57,806 nt of DNA, from NCBI GenBank assembly GCA_015660855.1, contig JACSDG010000012.1, positions 1 to 57,806 of the forward strand, written 5' to 3'. The translations under genes and the position numbers were made by a program. The notes below the pieces were generated by a model that had not been told where the DNA came from, did no database searches, and saw only the letters and a list, made by a program, of their open reading frames with translations. The DNA comes from Magnetococcales bacterium (GTDB taxonomy: Bacteria; Pseudomonadota; Magnetococcia; Magnetococcales; UBA8363). Below, in pieces: positions 7,988-17,494 of this stretch; the first letter of the stretch is position 1; every line of letters starts with the position of its first letter.

Positions 7988-9403
7988 GTGACAGAGTCCC
8001 CCTCCTCGGAACCCCTTCTCTCGGAGATGCTAAAGGTTCATCTCCCGTTTGTCACCGGTTTTCTGAAGACTTCGGATGGTTTTTGCAATCTGGAGGCGGA
8101 AGATCTTGATAAAATCGCAGGTATTTGTACGATCGTATCGTTTACGCCGGAACAGTATCTGATGCGCCGGGGAGAAATGGGCGATATCATGTATGTCCTG
8201 ACCGAAGGCCAAGTCCGGGTGGTCATTCCCGACGACTCCGGGGGAGATCCATCGACACTGCTTCTGGGAACGGGCGATATTGTGGGTGAAATGGCCCTGT
8301 TGACCGACGGAAAACGCCGGGCCGATGTCATCGCCTGTACCGATGTTTCCGCCCTGGCCATGCACAAAAAGCATGTGTTTCGCTTGTTGTACCGACATCC
8401 TCCCCTGGCCAGTTTTCTGACGCGTATCCTTGTCAAGCGGATCCAGTCGATCGACGGTTTCAGGCAAATTGGCAAATACCGCCTGTTGGGTGAATTGGGT
8501 TTGGGTTGCACGGCGCGGGTTTATGAGGGTATTCATGTGCACCTTGAACGGCCGGTAGCCATTAAAATGCTCAACCACGCCCTCATGTACGATGATCTGT
8601 TCCGGGAGCGTTTTCAATCCGAGGCCCGCATCATCGCCAAGTTGCAACACCCCAACGTCATCCAGGTTTACGATACCGAACATTCCCATGGCACCCTCTT
8701 TATCGTTATGGAAAAGTTGCTGGGCCGCGATCTGAAAAAACAGCTCCAACAAATCTCCAGATTTTCTCCCGAAAAGGTTGTTCCCATTCTGCGACAGGTT
8801 TGCGAAGCGTTGTTATACGCCCATCAAGAAGGTATTTTACATCGGGATGTCAAACTTGCCAATTGTTTTATGACGGAGGACGGCCAGATCAAACTGATGG
8901 ATTTCGGTCTATCCCGACCTCTTGGCACCCAGGAGAGGATGTCTGTCGAGGGGTCTCCGGATTATTTGGCCCCGGAGGTCATTCGGGGAAAAACCCCGGA
9001 CGAACGGTCAGACATCTACGCCTTGGGTATCATGGCCTTCGCATTGTTGACGGGAATCCTACCCTTTAATGCCAAGAACGTTCGGGAGGTTCTGGTCAAC
9101 CAGATCCAGAAGCCGATTCCCGACATCAGGGAGTTTGTTCCCGCGATTCCGGGAAACCTGATAGATTTTATTCAGGGAACGTTGGTCAAGGATCCGGATC
9201 AACGTCTCAGTGATTGGCCCACCATTTTTTCACTGCTGAATCTGCGCAAGAGGAGTAAGGTGGGGCCTGGAGCAACCCGCGCCACCGGCCATCAATCCAT
9301 CGTATTGACCTGCCCAGAAACATCCGTTCCTGCCCTGCAAGAAGCCCTGCGGGAGTTGTCAACCAAAATCGAAGGGTTGACATGGTCGGATCCAAGGAGT
9401 TGA
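7988..9403 (+). CDS. cNMP-binding domain fused to Ser/Thr protein kinase
   Basis: The N-terminal part (about residues 20-150) is a cyclic-nucleotide-binding domain with phosphate cassette 'GEMALLTDGKRRADV'. A Hanks-type kinase follows from about residue 160: glycine-rich loop 'LGELGLGCTARVYEG', Lys in 'VAIKML', catalytic 'HRDVKLAN' (Asp287), 'DFGLSR' (Asp305) and 'SPDYLAPEV'. All catalytic residues are present. There is no transmembrane segment, so this is a soluble kinase that may be gated by a cyclic nucleotide. I prefer the GTG at 7988, which has GGAAGG upstream; an ATG at 7913 would add 25 residues without a ribosome site. It is followed closely by the HlyD/ABC exporter pair and an FHA protein, its likely partners. 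Numbering is from GTG 7988. Confidence 0.88.
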   Translation: MTESPSSEPLLSEMLKVHLPFVTGFLKTSDGFCNLEAEDLDKIAGICTIVSFTPEQYLMRRGEMGDIMYVLTEGQVRVVIPDDSGGDPSTLLLGTGDIVGEMALLTDGKRRADVIACTDVSALAMHKKHVFRLLYRHPPLASFLTRILVKRIQSIDGFRQIGKYRLLGELGLGCTARVYEGIHVHLERPVAIKMLNHALMYDDLFRERFQSEARIIAKLQHPNVIQVYDTEHSHGTLFIVMEKLLGRDLKKQLQQISRFSPEKVVPILRQVCEALLYAHQEGILHRDVKLANCFMTEDGQIKLMDFGLSRPLGTQERMSVEGSPDYLAPEVIRGKTPDERSDIYALGIMAFALLTGILPFNAKNVREVLVNQIQKPIPDIREFVPAIPGNLIDFIQGTLVKDPDQRLSDWPTIFSLLNLRKRSKVGPGATRATGHQSIVLTCPETSVPALQEALRELSTKIEGLTWSDPRS

Positions 9404-9468
9404 ATCACCCTGATAAAGTCGAAAGGGTGTAATGTTCCAACAAGCAGTGATGAGGAAAGAAGGGGACA

Positions 9469-10347
9469 ATGACCGACAAACAACAAGCAGTCCGAGTTGA
9501 TCACGCTTATCCGGCTCCGGGCAGGCATCCCATCAAAGCGGCCCGGATGCTCTGTTCGGCCCCGTCGTGGGTATTGTCCGGTCCCATCTATCTGGTGGCC
9601 TTGGTCACTCTTGTCGGTCTGGTATTTTCTTTCTGGGCCATCAGGGAGGAACTGGTTGTCGTGCCCCTGATACTGGAACGGGAGTCCACCACGACGGAAG
9701 CCGTCAAAGAGGGAATCGTTTCCAGAATACACATCGAAGAGGGGAAACGCGTTGGCCTTTTGGACAAATTGCTGGATGTCCAGGCCCAGTCCAGCATGCA
9801 AAATTCTGGAGACAAAGCTGTCCAGGCCAAGCCCGACGATGCGGATGAAACCAAAACCATGTTTGGCAGCGGCGTGACCGAAACAGGAATGATGACAGGC
9901 TACAAAAGTACCCATGCAGGCATGGTGACCATGGTTCACGTCAAACTTGGCGGCAATGTTTCACCCGGAATGCCTTTGGTTACGGTCGTCAAGGACGGTG
10001 CCGGTCTGGTGGGGCGCGTCCTGGTGCAAAGCAAGGATATTGGCCGGATCAAACCAGGGCAGGTCGTGCATTTAAAATATTTTGCCTATCCGGACCGGGA
10101 ATATGGCATCCCTGAAGGTACCGTCTCCGATATTTCCACCAAGCCTGATGGACGACTCGGCCAGGAATCTTCCTACAGGGTGCTCGTCACGCTGAAAGAT
10201 GCAGCCGTTGCCAAGCCGGGGGAGAAACCACAGACCCTGGAAACGGGCCTGGAAGGGGTGGCCGAAATCAAAACCGGGGACAAAAGATGGATCGAATTGC
10301 TTTTCTCTCCGGTGGCCAGATTTTTCTCCCAACATGAAAAAAAATAA
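9469..10347 (+). CDS. HlyD-like membrane-fusion (adaptor) protein
   Basis: This 292-residue protein has a single N-terminal membrane anchor (residues about 37-58, 'GPIYLVALVTLVGLVFSFWA'). Two half-lipoyl-like segments follow ('EGIVSRIHIEEGKRVGLLDK' and 'GMVTMVHVKLGGNVSPGMPL') and then a beta-barrel-like part ('GQVVHLKYFAYPDREYGIPE') typical of HlyD/EmrA adaptors. It is much shorter than the usual 400 or more residues because the long coiled-coil hairpin between the lipoyl halves is replaced by a short acidic linker. It should therefore reach less far towards an outer-membrane channel. AAGGGG stands just before the ATG. It precedes the exporter ATPase gene by 60 bp, so the two form a type I-like secretion unit; no TolC homologue is in the window. 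Confidence 0.82.
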   Translation: MTDKQQAVRVDHAYPAPGRHPIKAARMLCSAPSWVLSGPIYLVALVTLVGLVFSFWAIREELVVVPLILERESTTTEAVKEGIVSRIHIEEGKRVGLLDKLLDVQAQSSMQNSGDKAVQAKPDDADETKTMFGSGVTETGMMTGYKSTHAGMVTMVHVKLGGNVSPGMPLVTVVKDGAGLVGRVLVQSKDIGRIKPGQVVHLKYFAYPDREYGIPEGTVSDISTKPDGRLGQESSYRVLVTLKDAAVAKPGEKPQTLETGLEGVAEIKTGDKRWIELLFSPVARFFSQHEKK

Positions 10348-10407
10348 AAAATTTTTCATGATTAAAGTATAGACAAACAGGGTACATCGATACCAGGAGT
10401 CTGATGC

Positions 10408-13400
10408 GTGAAAGCTGCTCAGGAAACCGTTCACCACGTCCTCGACACCCATATCATGTTCAGTCAACTGTCTGACCATGACAAGGAATTTTTACAGACA
10501 CAGTTTGAGCTACGCACGTTCGCCGCAGGCACGATCATTGCCGAACAGGACCAGCCCATGGAAAGTTTTATTTATCTCCAGGATGGCAAGGTTCGATTGA
10601 AGCATACCACTGAAGGCAAACGGGTCAGTTTGGGTGTGCTTGAGCGCAAGGCCAGCCTTGGGGAAACGGCCTTGATCCAGGAGGATCATTGGCACCATCA
10701 GGTAGTAGCTGAAGAATTGACTACAGCCCTGGTGTTGCCGGCGATCGGTGTCCGGCGAATGTTGTCGGGCAACGCGGACATGGCCCAATTATTCAAAAAA
10801 GAGATTGGTTATTTGCTTCTGGCCCAGAGTCTGCGGGACATTTTGGGTGATTTCCCCTGTCGAGCCACGGACTTTGTTGAAATTTTGCACCAGATAGGCG
10901 TGAAGAACATTGCTGCCGGGCATGTTATTTTTGAACAGGGGCAGGCGGATCCGCGCCTGTACCATGTGGAAAAAGGGGAGGTTGTTCTTGTTCGCAGGAC
11001 GGTGCAGGGTTTGGACGTGGTATTGGACCATGTTTATCCCGGTGCCCTGATAGGCGAAGGGGCTGCCCTGTCGGATCGGAACGCGGAAGGTGTCCAGCCC
11101 CACACGGCCAAGGCGGTTGGGGATGTGACCGTCCTGGTCATTCGCCATGCGGAAGTGGAAAAAATTCTCGCCATCAATCCGTCTTTGCGTGAACAGTTGT
11201 GGCAGCGCATCGACTTTTTGCAGGGCAAGGAGCGACAGGAAATCGATTATCGGCTGCATGCGGAAGGCGTCGATCAACGCATCCGCTTGTCCGGCGTCAC
11301 GGAAGCGGAGTTCAAAGCTCAGCAGGGGGAGATAAAAACATTTTCTTGGGTTCGACAGCGCACCGATTCGGACGGTGTGGCCGCTTGTCTGACCATGATC
11401 TGCAACCATTATGGCAAGGGGTTCAAACTGGGGCAGATTGCAGAACTCGGTAATCTGTCTGCGGCGGGCGTGACCCCAGATGCCGTGATTGCGGGGGCGG
11501 AACGTTTGGGGTTTGACGCCAGGGCCTATGCCCTGCGTTTTGATGACATCCCTGGGATGAAGCTTCCTGGTGTCGTCGGTTGGGAAGGGCACAAGTATAT
11601 CGTTTTGTATCGGGTAACCGACAAGGATGTCTATCTGGTTGACCCGGCCGGGGGGCCCATGCAGTTGAGCCGGCAGGAGTTTGAGACCGGGTGGACACAA
11701 GCCGAGGTGCCTGGAGTGATTTCCGAGCCGGACCGGGGAATTTTTATTGCCTTGAACCCAACTGCCAGGTTTGAGCCTGCCGCTCCCCCCCTGAGTTCGA
11801 TTTCCCATTTCATCCGTTATTGCCTGCCCTATAAAAAATTTTTTACTGATGCCCTGACGGCTTCGTTTTTATTCAGCTTGCTTGGCTTGGCGTTTCCTGT
11901 ATTTACGCAGATGATCGTGGATACGGTGGTGGTTCACAAGGATGCCAGCTTTTTAAACCTGATGTTTGCCGGCATGATTTTGATAGTGCTCTTCAAAACG
12001 ATCACCTCGGTATCGCAAAAATGGCTGCTGGCCCACACCGCCGCCCGCGTCAATGTGCGGATGATGTCGGAATTTTATCGCCATCTCCTGAGCCTGCCCA
12101 TTGGTTTTTTCTCGACGCGAAACAGGGGTGAAATTTTTGCCGGGCTTCAGGAAAACCAAAAAGTGAGCCGCCTGGTGGTTGGGGAAGCCCTGATCGGCGT
12201 CTTTAACTTTTTGATGTTGTTTCTCTATTTTTTCATGATGTTGGGTTACAGTGTATCCCTAACTTTGGTTGCCATGTTGTTCCTGGTCTTCCATGTTGGG
12301 ATCACCTTGTATTTTACCCCACGTTTGCGGGCGATTTCCCAGAAGATGTATCTGGCGGACGCCAACTGCCAATCCGACCTGATGGAATCCTTGAACGCCA
12401 TCGAATCCATCAAGGCGACCGCCAACGAATACATGGCGCGGGTCCGCTGGGAGGATGCCCTGACCGATCATGTCAACCTGGGTTTCGAGCGGCAAAAGTT
12501 GGCCCTGATTTCCGATCACCTTGGCCAATGGTTGGCGTTGAGTGCCACGGTGGTTCTCCTTTGGCTGGGTGCCACCCATGTCGTTGATGGCAAAATGACC
12601 GTTGGGGAATTGATGGGGTTTCAAGTGCTGCTGGGAGTGATCCTGGGATCGGTCCTTCACCTCACTGCCCTTTGGAATCGCTCGCAGGATGTGCGTGTCG
12701 CCCTTGCGCGGATCGCCGACGTTTTAAACATCAAGCCGGAACAGGAACCGGTGACCTCCGCCGAAAACATGCCGGCCACACTGCCGAACAGCCTGGAAGG
12801 GCGGATTGTGTTCGACAAGGTTGATTTTAGCCATACCTCCACCTCCGGCAAGGAGTCTTTTGTCCTGAAAGGGTTTGAGTTGACCATTGAACCTGGTCAG
12901 CATGTCGCCCTGGTTGGTGCGGCGGGGTGTGGCAAGAGCACCATCGCCAAAATGATCCTGGGATTCAACATGCCACTCCCCTCCGGTGGCACCTGCACCA
13001 TCGATGGCAGGGATATTCGTGAACTGGATCTGTCTGTCCTGCGCCGCAACATGGGTGCGGTTTTGCAGGATGGTTTTTTGTTTCGTGGCACGGTGGCGGA
13101 AAACATCGCCCTGGGGGATCCCGAACCCAACCTAGCGCAGGTGAGAGAAGCAGCCCGCTTGGCGGGTGCCGATGATTTTATCCAAAAAATGGCCATGGGT
13201 TTTCAAACGCTCATCGGTGAAAAGGGGGTTGGTATTTCTGGAAGTCAACGGCAACGCATTTGTATTGCCCGGGCCGTTTATCGCCGCCCGCGCATCCTGT
13301 TGTTGGATGAGGCGACCAGTGCTTTGGACAGCCAGACCGAAGCCCTGGTGCAAGAAAACATGGCTCGGTTTCTCCGGGGACGAACTTCCATTACCATGAC

Positions 13401-13608
13401 CAGCCGCTTAACGACCATTATCAACTCCGACCTTATTTGTTTCATCAAGGATGGGCGAGTGGCCGAAAGGGGGACCCATCAGGAATTGATCGATCCCGAC
13501 CATTTGCATGAAAAAGGTTATCAAGGTCTTTATTATCGTTTCGCGGCATTGCCATTGGGTTTGCCCCCCCTCAACCTATCCACCTCCGGTCGGCAAGGGG
13601 GAGGGTGA
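10408..13608 (+). CDS. ABC exporter with two cNMP-like domains and a degenerate C39 domain
   Basis: The 1066-residue protein has two cNMP-binding-like domains (about 20-130 and 150-270), a C39 peptidase-like domain (about 305-430), a six-helix ABC membrane domain (about 465-740) and an ATPase domain (about 785-1045). In the C39-like part the catalytic Cys of D-C-G-x-A-C-L is replaced (SDGVAACL), while the His (GHKYIVL) and Asp (VDPA) remain, so it should not cleave leaders and may only bind substrate, as in HlyB. The ATPase has Walker A GAAGCGKS (837-844) and Walker B LLLDEATS, but the signature is ISGSQ and the H-loop His is Ser (TSRLTT). Neither cNMP cassette keeps the usual Arg. GTG at 10408 follows AGGAG by eight bases. 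The cargo is unknown. Confidence 0.9.
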   Translation: MKAAQETVHHVLDTHIMFSQLSDHDKEFLQTQFELRTFAAGTIIAEQDQPMESFIYLQDGKVRLKHTTEGKRVSLGVLERKASLGETALIQEDHWHHQVVAEELTTALVLPAIGVRRMLSGNADMAQLFKKEIGYLLLAQSLRDILGDFPCRATDFVEILHQIGVKNIAAGHVIFEQGQADPRLYHVEKGEVVLVRRTVQGLDVVLDHVYPGALIGEGAALSDRNAEGVQPHTAKAVGDVTVLVIRHAEVEKILAINPSLREQLWQRIDFLQGKERQEIDYRLHAEGVDQRIRLSGVTEAEFKAQQGEIKTFSWVRQRTDSDGVAACLTMICNHYGKGFKLGQIAELGNLSAAGVTPDAVIAGAERLGFDARAYALRFDDIPGMKLPGVVGWEGHKYIVLYRVTDKDVYLVDPAGGPMQLSRQEFETGWTQAEVPGVISEPDRGIFIALNPTARFEPAAPPLSSISHFIRYCLPYKKFFTDALTASFLFSLLGLAFPVFTQMIVDTVVVHKDASFLNLMFAGMILIVLFKTITSVSQKWLLAHTAARVNVRMMSEFYRHLLSLPIGFFSTRNRGEIFAGLQENQKVSRLVVGEALIGVFNFLMLFLYFFMMLGYSVSLTLVAMLFLVFHVGITLYFTPRLRAISQKMYLADANCQSDLMESLNAIESIKATANEYMARVRWEDALTDHVNLGFERQKLALISDHLGQWLALSATVVLLWLGATHVVDGKMTVGELMGFQVLLGVILGSVLHLTALWNRSQDVRVALARIADVLNIKPEQEPVTSAENMPATLPNSLEGRIVFDKVDFSHTSTSGKESFVLKGFELTIEPGQHVALVGAAGCGKSTIAKMILGFNMPLPSGGTCTIDGRDIRELDLSVLRRNMGAVLQDGFLFRGTVAENIALGDPEPNLAQVREAARLAGADDFIQKMAMGFQTLIGEKGVGISGSQRQRICIARAVYRRPRILLLDEATSALDSQTEALVQENMARFLRGRTSITMTSRLTTIINSDLICFIKDGRVAERGTHQELIDPDHLHEKGYQGLYYRFAALPLGLPPLNLSTSGRQGGG

Positions 13609-13680
13609 ACATTGGGTTTGGTAAGTAAGGTTGGGTCGTAGTCACGAAGAGTAGAACACATTTTTTCCAAGGTGAATTTC

Positions 13681-14997
13681 ATGACACAGGGCAAAAAAGA
13701 GGACGCGACGATGATGGTGGGTTGTGATACCCACACGGTCGGGGAAGTGGAAGATGGCATGTTGGATGTCCCTAAAGCCAGGTTGATTTGTCTGGACGAT
13801 TCGCTGCTGGATCCAAAGCAGAAAGGTTTGGAAATTATTTTAAATAGCGGGATCCATACCGTAGGGCGGAAGTCTGACAATACCGACCCCATTTTTTATC
13901 AGGGGATTTCTGGCAAACATGCCCGCATTTATCCCTCCAAGGGGCAGTGGGTTATTGAGGATCTTGGGTCTACGAATGGCATTTGGATCAAGGGGATTCG
14001 GGAAAAACAGGCCATTTTGGTTCCTGGTGATTTTGTCAAGATTGGTTCCATTCCCTTCCAGTATGTGCTTGAAGATCCGACACAAATCCTCCCTTTGGGT
14101 ACCACCATAGATATTGATGATGCAGGCGGTGGCACCATGTATTTGGCGAATGATGAAAAAAAGGCCGACAGAATTGTTGAATTGTTGACCGAGCCCCATG
14201 ACGGAGAAAAAGTTGAAAAACATCCGCACGAAAAAGCGACTCATGCAGGGATGCCTGTCCGTGATATTCCCGCAGGAAAGAAAGCTGCGCAACGAAAGTC
14301 CAGCATATCCATCTTTGGTTTGATTTCACTGATTGTGGTTATTGCCGTCGGCGGATATTGGGTTTTTACCCTACTTGGGGGACCAGGGGGCAACGACGCA
14401 TTCCTGCAACATGAAAAATCCATGCAAAAGGTGATGGACACCTTTGAGGTGGTCAAGGGGGAACCGTCCACCGAGGAATTAGAAAAACAATCGCTGGAAG
14501 TTGAAAAACTGATACAAGCGGTGTCTGCGGACGCAAGTAAATATCCGAATAACCAATCATTAAAGGAGTTACTGGCAAGGCTGCGGTTTTTGCATCTGGA
14601 GCGGCAGTTGCTGTTGTTCGCCAAAGGGGGGAAGGTACAACAGGCGGAACCTGCGATTGCGAGTTTGCTCACCATGGTTGCGACCGATCCAGCCCAATCC
14701 GGGGAACAACCGGGATGGACCGGGGATATGCGCAGTTTGTTGGATCTTGCAAAGGATGTGGTTGCAGCCAAAATGTTTCGCCAGAAATATCCGCAGCCTG
14801 CCAAAGAGGCCTCGGTTCGTCCCAGTCGGGGGGACATGGCGTCTTTGATGGAGGTCAGTCGACGCATTGATGAAAAGAAAAAAGACAACAATATCAAAAT
14901 GCTGTTAAGTTTACGCTTTCCTCTGTTCGGGCGTTTGGTCGCCGAGGTGGATAGTGACGATTTGCCCACTGTCATGCATTGGAAGGATTTTTTATAG
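13681..14997 (+). CDS. FHA-domain transmembrane protein
   Basis: The FHA domain spans about residues 55-130, with all landmark residues ('HTVGRKSDN', 'ISGKHARI', 'DLGSTNG'). It should bind phosphothreonine. One transmembrane helix lies near residues 206-228 ('IFGLISLIVVIAVGGYWVF'), followed by a largely helical region of about 200 residues. The N-terminus carries 'KEDATMMV' (Thr10), a likely phosphorylation site similar to the motifs in the 58-residue peptide at 7703-7879. The ATG at 13681 has AAGGTG six bases upstream; a GTG at 13672 is less likely. The gene follows the exporter and the cNMP kinase, so it probably reports or scaffolds kinase output at the membrane. The function of the C-terminal region is unknown. 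Confidence 0.85.
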   Translation: MTQGKKEDATMMVGCDTHTVGEVEDGMLDVPKARLICLDDSLLDPKQKGLEIILNSGIHTVGRKSDNTDPIFYQGISGKHARIYPSKGQWVIEDLGSTNGIWIKGIREKQAILVPGDFVKIGSIPFQYVLEDPTQILPLGTTIDIDDAGGGTMYLANDEKKADRIVELLTEPHDGEKVEKHPHEKATHAGMPVRDIPAGKKAAQRKSSISIFGLISLIVVIAVGGYWVFTLLGGPGGNDAFLQHEKSMQKVMDTFEVVKGEPSTEELEKQSLEVEKLIQAVSADASKYPNNQSLKELLARLRFLHLERQLLLFAKGGKVQQAEPAIASLLTMVATDPAQSGEQPGWTGDMRSLLDLAKDVVAAKMFRQKYPQPAKEASVRPSRGDMASLMEVSRRIDEKKKDNNIKMLLSLRFPLFGRLVAEVDSDDLPTVMHWKDFL

Positions 14998-15025
14998 TCG
15001 CGGCCTGTTTTTTGATAACTATTGT

Positions 15026-15100
15026 GCCTATGGGGGGTTTGGGGGCGAGAGCACCCAAGGTTTTGGTTTTTGCCCGCAGGGTATTATGTTCAAAGCGCAA
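15026..15100. repeat. Partial copy of the GC-rich palindromic element
   Basis: The segment contains CCTATGGGGGGTTTGGGGGC, GAGAGCACCCAAGG and a T-rich stretch, ending in GCCCGCAGGGTATTATGTTC. This matches one arm of the element at 3187-3480 and, up to the same 3' border, the copy at 28,150-28,260. It ends immediately before the SNF2 gene and contains potential but probably spurious upstream starts for it. Confidence 0.7.
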
Positions 15101-15112
15101 GGCGGGTGTGTT

Positions 15113-17494
15113 ATGAGTCGGTTCAAACTGCCAATGATGGATTCTGACGATGACGGACAACCGAAGACAGGGGGGATTGTTGCTCCAACAAACGAGGTGA
15201 ATTCTGAGCAACCTGACGACAAGGAAAACAGCGTACACTCCGTGCTGCTTGCCCTTTCGGCTGCCTTGGAGTCCGGTATGGAGCATTCCCTCCGGATGGC
15301 GGAGAATGCGTTGCAGTCCTTTCCCACCAATCCTGACCTGCTGAGCTTGGCTTCATTGGCGGCCTTGCTGGAAGGGAAACCCGATGTTTGCATGCGTTAC
15401 CAAAGACGCTTGGAAAGACAGTTTATCCCCAACCAGAGAGACGAACTCATGCGGGCTGTCGCGGCGGCGCAGAAAAAACAATGGGCCATAGCCGTTCAGT
15501 TGGCAAGACGGGGAGGATTGTTCAGCCTGCCTCCGGCGGTGTATTACCCAGGTCTTTCTCGGATTACCCAATGGGTATCGGATTGGATGAGGATTTTGCG
15601 CACGGCAGCGGTTCAGGAAGGAAAGGCCAAGGCAACGCCCCCTCCCCCCAAAAAAAAGAAACCGGCTGTCGGCAAGACGGTTCGCAAAGTCCCTGCCGTC
15701 GCAGCTCAACCTTCCGCGCCGCAACCCCCGAGTTGGGTACCGGAGGTTTCCGGGTTGTCACGACCTGACGCGGATATTCCCATCCAGTTTGTTTGGCCGG
15801 AGGCAGGCGATATAACGCTGCCTTCGAGCATCGGTGGCAGGGAGGAGGTAGCTTGGTTTCACCTGCGGGGGGAATTGACACACTTGAGCTTGCTGCAAGG
15901 TTTTGATGAGCTTCTTTGCCTGACTTATCTACAACATGTGGATACCTATTGGTACCAGGTGGAGACGGTGCGCAAGGTGCTCCGGCAATTTCGCGGGCGT
16001 GTATTGTTGGCGGATGAGGTGGGTCTGGGAAAGACCATCGAGGCGGGGATGGTACTCAAGGAATATCTCCTTCGGGGGATGGTTGACCGGGTTCTCATCC
16101 TGACTCCGGCCTCCCTGGTGGGGCAATGGCAGGAAGAGATGGAAAGCAAGTTTGGGCTTTCCTTCGATACCAGTTACGATGCCCTCCTGCGTGAGGATCC
16201 GCAGGCATTTTGGCAACGGAAAAGGATTATAGCCTCCATTGCGGCAGCCCGTCGTGACCCCCATTTTTCCATCCTGGCAGAGCAAAATTATGATTTGATC
16301 ATTGTCGATGAAGCCCACCATTTAAAAAACCGCAACACACTGAACTGGAAGCTGGTCGATGCCCTGAAAAAACGCTTTCTGATCCTGTTATCCGCAACCC
16401 CGGTCCAAAACAGCCTGGTGGAGCTCTATAACCTGCTGACCCTTTTGAAACCCGGTATTTTTAAAACGGAAAAAGAATTCCGCAACGCCTACATGACGCC
16501 ACGTCAGCCGCGAATACCCGCCAACCGACAGCAATTGCGGGATCTGATGCGGGAGGTCATGATTCGCAACACCCGCTCCCTGGTGGACGTGCGCCTGCCA
16601 CCGCGCCATGCCGTGACCATTCGCCTGAAGGCTGAAGCCGAAGAACGTGCCTGTTACGACACATTGACCCATCTGATCGGTGCGGTGCACACACAGGAGG
16701 AAAACCAACAGCGTCTGGCATTGCACCACCTTTTGACCGCCGCCGGATCTTCGCCTGCCGCCGGGGCCTCTGTCGTGGAACGTTTTGCGGCCAAACGTCA
16801 GGGGGATGAACCATGGCGGCAACTGCATTCCCGGTATGTCAACCTGTCCGGTGGCATCAAGGAAAAGGCTTTATTGGATCTGTTGCAGCGCAACCCTGCC
16901 GAAAAAAAAATGGTGTTTATTCATCATCGGGAAAGCATGGAGAGACTGGATCAGGTGTTACGGGAGATGGGAACTGGTTTTGTCCGTTTTGACGGCAGCA
17001 TGAGCGGTCCGGCCAAGGATGCCGCCATTGCCTGTTTTCGGGATCAGGTTGCGGTGCTTTTATGCAGCGAATCGGGCGGCGAGGGACGCAATATCCAGTT
17101 TTGCAACACCATGATCAATTTTGACTTGCCGTGGAACCCCATGGTCATCGAGCAGCGGATCGGTCGCATTCACCGCATCGGTCAGACACGGGAGGTCTTC
17201 ATCTTCAACCTGGTGGTCCAGGATACGGTGGAAGATCATGTGCTCAAAATACTGGATGAAAAAATCAACATGTTTGAACTTGTGGTCGGGGAGGTGGATG
17301 CCATTTTGGGAGAAATGGACGACCAACGGGATTTTTCCGAAATGGTTTTTTCCGCCTGGGTGGAGACTACGGAACAACAAAGAACTTCCGCTTTCGTTGA
17401 ACTGGGTGAACGGATGGTGGCTGCCAAAGTTCGGTATGAAGACGTCAAAGCCCTGGACTCACATCTTTTTGGAACTGAATTTGAAACCGGATGA
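15113..17494 (+). CDS. SNF2/RapA-type DEAD/H helicase
   Basis: The protein has 793 residues. After a poorly conserved N-terminal region of about 240 residues with a Lys/Pro linker (about 165-200), a two-lobe SNF2 ATPase follows: Walker A 'DEVGLGKT' (301-308), 'VDEAHHL' (398-404), 'LSATPVQNSL', then the C-terminal lobe with 'MVFIHHRESMERL', 'SGGEGRNIQFCNTMINFDLP' and 'QRIGRIHRIGQ'. It should be a double-stranded-DNA or nucleoprotein translocase. Upstream in-frame starts at 14954 and 15086 lie in the previous gene or in a repeat, so ATG 15113 (AAGGCGG upstream) is chosen. Its stop overlaps the start of the next gene (ATGA), so the two proteins are made together. No nuclease or methylase is present, and it does not match DISARM. 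Confidence 0.9.
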   Translation: MSRFKLPMMDSDDDGQPKTGGIVAPTNEVNSEQPDDKENSVHSVLLALSAALESGMEHSLRMAENALQSFPTNPDLLSLASLAALLEGKPDVCMRYQRRLERQFIPNQRDELMRAVAAAQKKQWAIAVQLARRGGLFSLPPAVYYPGLSRITQWVSDWMRILRTAAVQEGKAKATPPPPKKKKPAVGKTVRKVPAVAAQPSAPQPPSWVPEVSGLSRPDADIPIQFVWPEAGDITLPSSIGGREEVAWFHLRGELTHLSLLQGFDELLCLTYLQHVDTYWYQVETVRKVLRQFRGRVLLADEVGLGKTIEAGMVLKEYLLRGMVDRVLILTPASLVGQWQEEMESKFGLSFDTSYDALLREDPQAFWQRKRIIASIAAARRDPHFSILAEQNYDLIIVDEAHHLKNRNTLNWKLVDALKKRFLILLSATPVQNSLVELYNLLTLLKPGIFKTEKEFRNAYMTPRQPRIPANRQQLRDLMREVMIRNTRSLVDVRLPPRHAVTIRLKAEAEERACYDTLTHLIGAVHTQEENQQRLALHHLLTAAGSSPAAGASVVERFAAKRQGDEPWRQLHSRYVNLSGGIKEKALLDLLQRNPAEKKMVFIHHRESMERLDQVLREMGTGFVRFDGSMSGPAKDAAIACFRDQVAVLLCSESGGEGRNIQFCNTMINFDLPWNPMVIEQRIGRIHRIGQTREVFIFNLVVQDTVEDHVLKILDEKINMFELVVGEVDAILGEMDDQRDFSEMVFSAWVETTEQQRTSAFVELGERMVAAKVRYEDVKALDSHLFGTEFETG

